Positions 61,873 through 64,000 of a stretch of DNA of 64,000 nt are shown here, piece by piece (within the stretch, counting starts at the first letter, position 1; the number at the start of each line of letters is the position of its first letter). A program made the translations under genes and the position numbers. The notes under the pieces were generated by a model. It did not search any database. It was not told the DNA's origin and saw nothing but the letters and a program-made list of their open reading frames with translations. The stretch lies in the NCBI GenBank assembly GCA_934502885.1, contig CAKSUT010000006.1, positions 1 to 64,000 of the forward strand, in the 5' to 3' direction. This DNA comes from an uncultured Eubacteriales bacterium (GTDB taxonomy: Bacteria; Bacillota; Clostridia; Oscillospirales; CAG-382).

Positions 61873-62859
61873 TCACGTATCGCCGCTTTCCTCCGGCGGA
61901 TTCGGAGTAATCCTCATGCGGAACTCCACGCCGCCTCCCGTTTCGTCGATGCTCTTCTCGACGACGGCACCCGTCCTTTCCGCAAGCTCGGCAAGATGCT
62001 CGAAGGAGTTCACGAATATTCCGAGGTCGCGCACCGCGATTTTCATTTTCAAGCCGCCCTCGGTCTTGCCGTTTTCGTTTGTCCGCACACTTTTCTTCCT
62101 ATTATGATATGTGCTTTCCGCACGGCATTTTATGCGTCTCGCCTCGCGTTCGAGGTCGCCGTCGTCTGCGTCGGCATTTTCGGAGGCGAACCTCGCGATA
62201 CTCTCGGTCTGCGCCACTCCGAGAGAAAGCTCCGCCGCAAGCGAAATTACCGTCATGCGCTTTTCGGAGGGTGCGGTGAGAAGCGCTCTTGCGTGGCGTT
62301 CGGTGAGCTTTGCGTCAAGAACGGCGGCGCGCTCCGCTTTCGAAAGCTTCAAAAGCCGCAGTTTGTTTGCGACAGCCGACTGCGAAAGCGAAAGCCGTTC
62401 GGCCGCCTCGGTCTGCGTATACGAACAAAGGTACATAAGCTCGCGTATAGCCGCCGCCTGCTCGAAGAAGTTTAGGTTTTCGCGCTGTATGTTCTCGACT
62501 ATCGCAAGCTCCGCGGAGCGTTTGCGGTCGGTGCCTCTCGGCACGACAATGCACGGCACTCGCTCGAGGCAGAGAAGCTTTGCGGCGCGAAGCCGACGTT
62601 CCCCTGCGATAAGCTCATACTTCCCCTCCTCGCTCACTCTCACGCAAAGCGGCTGAATAAAGCCGTACTTCGATATGCTGTCGGCAAGCGAGACAATAGC
62701 TCCCTCGTCAAAGTCGCACCGCGGCTGTGACGGATTCGGCGCGATGAGCTTCGGACTTATATTGGTTATTCGCACTTCGTCGGCGGCTGTATTACCGGTG
62801 TGTGACATTTCATGCATAATATGTGCTTTTTTTGCCGACTTAAAGAATCCGAACGGCAT
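61873..62859 (-). CDS. noc: ParB/Noc-family nucleoid protein
   Basis: 328 residues. ParB N-terminal domain with the CTP-binding boxes ISKYGFIQPLCVR and LIAGERRLRAAKL and ENIQRENL; then the HTH TQTEAAERLSLSQSAVANKLR. The N-terminal amphipathic MPFGFFKSAKK resembles the membrane-targeting helix of Noc, which keeps division septa off the nucleoid. No parA is adjacent, favouring Noc over Spo0J. GGGGGGA precedes the ATG. Confidence 0.82.
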   Translation of the reverse strand: MPFGFFKSAKKAHIMHEMSHTGNTAADEVRITNISPKLIAPNPSQPRCDFDEGAIVSLADSISKYGFIQPLCVRVSEEGKYELIAGERRLRAAKLLCLERVPCIVVPRGTDRKRSAELAIVENIQRENLNFFEQAAAIRELMYLCSYTQTEAAERLSLSQSAVANKLRLLKLSKAERAAVLDAKLTERHARALLTAPSEKRMTVISLAAELSLGVAQTESIARFASENADADDGDLEREARRIKCRAESTYHNRKKSVRTNENGKTEGGLKMKIAVRDLGIFVNSFEHLAELAERTGAVVEKSIDETGGGVEFRMRITPNPPEESGDT

Positions 62860-62933
62860 GGTATCATTCCCCCCTATCTACCTCATTTTACCTCTGACGG
62901 CATGAAAATCCTGTCGTTATACGTCGTTTGTTG

Positions 62934-62949
62934 TGTGAAATGTTTCACA
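62934..62949. promoter_or_regulatory. 16-bp palindrome with GTTTCAC half-sites
   Basis: TGTGAAATGTTTCACA: the two halves are the parS half-site GTTTCAC and its complement but in reversed order relative to parS. It lies between the divergent noc and rlmB genes and may be an operator for the ParB-type protein. Confidence 0.45.
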
Positions 62950-62983
62950 AATGTAAACAATTATGTTTTCGTCAAAAATGCTA

Positions 62984-63012
62984 TGTACAAAAGTGTCGAG
63001 TTGTGTTATAAT
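62984..63012 (+). promoter_or_regulatory. Sigma-A promoter of rlmB
   Basis: TGTACA (62984-62989), 17-bp spacer, TATAAT (63007-63012). Confidence 0.75.
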
Positions 63013-63056
63013 ACACAATAGGTATAGTTATATCAAAAAATGAAAGAGAAAACAAG

Positions 63057-63968
63057 ATGGGTTACAGTAAATCGGACAAGAAATACGGTTCGGAGAACCG
63101 AGGTGCGAGATTCGGCTCGCAGAAAAAGAGCGGTTACGCTAAGGGGGGCTCGTTCGGCAAAGGTGCGCCGAGAGCGGCAAAGTCCTCGTCACGTCCCGAA
63201 AGGGCGGAGAAAAACCGCGATGAGGAAATCGCAAACGGTGCGGTCCCGGGAAGGAACGCCGTGAGAGAGCTTCTCAAATCCGGGCGCGACATTGAGAAAA
63301 TTTTCGTAAGCTCCGGCGAACGCGAGGGCTCCATAACAGTGCTTGTCGCCGAAAGCATTAAGCGCGGAATACCGATAATCGAGGTTGAAAAGCCAAAGCT
63401 TGACGCACTCTGCGGTTACGAACAGCATCAGGGAATCGTCGCGATAGCCTCCGAAAAGGAGTATGTGACGATAGACGACATTCTGGCTATTGCCGAGGAA
63501 CGCGGCGAAAAGCCGCTCGTGGTTGTGTGCGACGGAGTTTCCGACCCTCACAACCTCGGCGCGATAATAAGGTGTGCCGAGGGCGCGGGCGCGCACGGAA
63601 TCATTATTCCGAAGCGGCGCGCGGCAGGCATCACTCCGGCGGTTGTGAAGTCGTCGGCAGGCGCGGTGGAACACCTTGCGGCGGCTAAATGCTCGAACGT
63701 CGCGGACACTCTCCGCAAGCTCAAGGACAAAGGCCTTTGGATATTCGGTGCGGAGGCAGACGGTCAAAATTACGTAAAAGCGGAGTTCGATCTTCCCTGC
63801 GCGATAGTTTTGGGCAGTGAGGAAAACGGAATTTCGGACATTGTGAAAAAGCAGTGCGACTACATAGTTTCGATACCGATGAGGGGAAAGGTAAACTCCC
63901 TCAATGTTTCGACGGCGGCCGCCGTACTTCTTTACGAGGCACTCAGACAGCGCGGCATTTCCGAGTAA
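63057..63968 (+). CDS. rlmB: 23S rRNA (guanosine-2'-O-)-methyltransferase RlmB (TrmH/SPOUT)
   Basis: 303 residues. A basic, Gly/Ser/Lys-rich N-terminal tail (~60 residues, longer than in E. coli) precedes the substrate-binding domain (VPGRNAVRELL) and the SPOUT knot: DPHNLGAIIRCAEGAG, IVLGSEENGIS and IPMRGKVNSLNVSTAAAVLLYE. It methylates the ribose of G2251 in 23S rRNA. The family includes close paralogues, so the exact position is likely rather than certain. Confidence 0.92.
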   Translation: MGYSKSDKKYGSENRGARFGSQKKSGYAKGGSFGKGAPRAAKSSSRPERAEKNRDEEIANGAVPGRNAVRELLKSGRDIEKIFVSSGEREGSITVLVAESIKRGIPIIEVEKPKLDALCGYEQHQGIVAIASEKEYVTIDDILAIAEERGEKPLVVVCDGVSDPHNLGAIIRCAEGAGAHGIIIPKRRAAGITPAVVKSSAGAVEHLAAAKCSNVADTLRKLKDKGLWIFGAEADGQNYVKAEFDLPCAIVLGSEENGISDIVKKQCDYIVSIPMRGKVNSLNVSTAAAVLLYEALRQRGISE

Positions 63969-64000
63969 AGAGGAAAAGCAAGACAAACAAAACCGAAAGG

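Noticed and set aside
1..64000. CRISPR array, rRNA genes, prophage or integrase
   Set aside because: No regularly spaced direct repeats, rRNA-like sequence or phage/integrase motifs were seen.

Overview
The window reads as chromosome of an uncultured anaerobic gut-type Clostridia (Bacillota; near Oscillospirales/Christensenellales by gene style, an inference). Supporting signs are consensus sigma-A promoters (TTGACA-17-TATAAT), strong AGGAGG ribosome sites, oxygen-sensitive glycyl radical enzymes, an SLH-anchored cell surface, a Noc/ParB-type protein, a ThiT/TPP-riboswitch unit and a DapF domain (meso-DAP wall). No phage, plasmid, CRISPR or rRNA is seen. One tRNA-Pro lies at the left edge.

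Layout. 0-11 kb: tRNA-Pro, an orphan AgrC-like kinase, then a leftward run ACT protein, DUF711 protein, a three-gene glycerol-3-phosphate-dehydrogenase-like set, GH42 beta-galactosidase and Mrp ATPase. Next comes an alpha/beta hydrolase whose 3' end was tandemly duplicated; the extra copy was split by a 291-bp MITE with 22-bp inverted repeats and TA target duplication. 11-19 kb: carA, then carB fused in frame to dapF, then a secreted WG-repeat protein. 19-32 kb: a glycyl radical enzyme (GRE) island. It holds an IclR-controlled operon (beta-propeller, SDR, GRE1, activase) and two AraC-GRE modules (GRE2 and GRE3). GRE2 is followed by the wreck of an activase gene, and the two AraC genes share an identical 85-bp 3' segment.

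32-43 kb: housekeeping and transport genes: MalQ, a ribbon-helix-helix protein, a histidine phosphatase, an MFS carrier, TmcAL with an orphan HicB, a TIM-barrel isomerase, a degenerate LCP protein, AzlCD, ThiT under a TPP riboswitch, and a zinc-ribbon membrane protein. 43-51 kb: an AraC-flanked catabolic operon running TIM-barrel isomerase, three Gfo/Idh/MocA oxidoreductases, GRE activase, GRE4. It looks like a complete anaerobic route for a sugar or cyclitol whose substrate I cannot name; it is the best candidate here for an undescribed system. 51-64 kb: a PhnP-like hydrolase, a cohesin-like/SLH surface protein next to a 2361-residue secreted SGNH hydrolase ending in a dockerin (a candidate miniature cellulosome-like pair), a Noc/ParB protein and RlmB.

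Of the four GREs, only GRE2 keeps a Glu two residues after the thiyl Cys, as in diol-dehydratase-type GREs. The others have Gln, Gly or Trp there, so their chemistry probably differs. Only two intact activases are present, so one must serve several GREs or another is encoded elsewhere.
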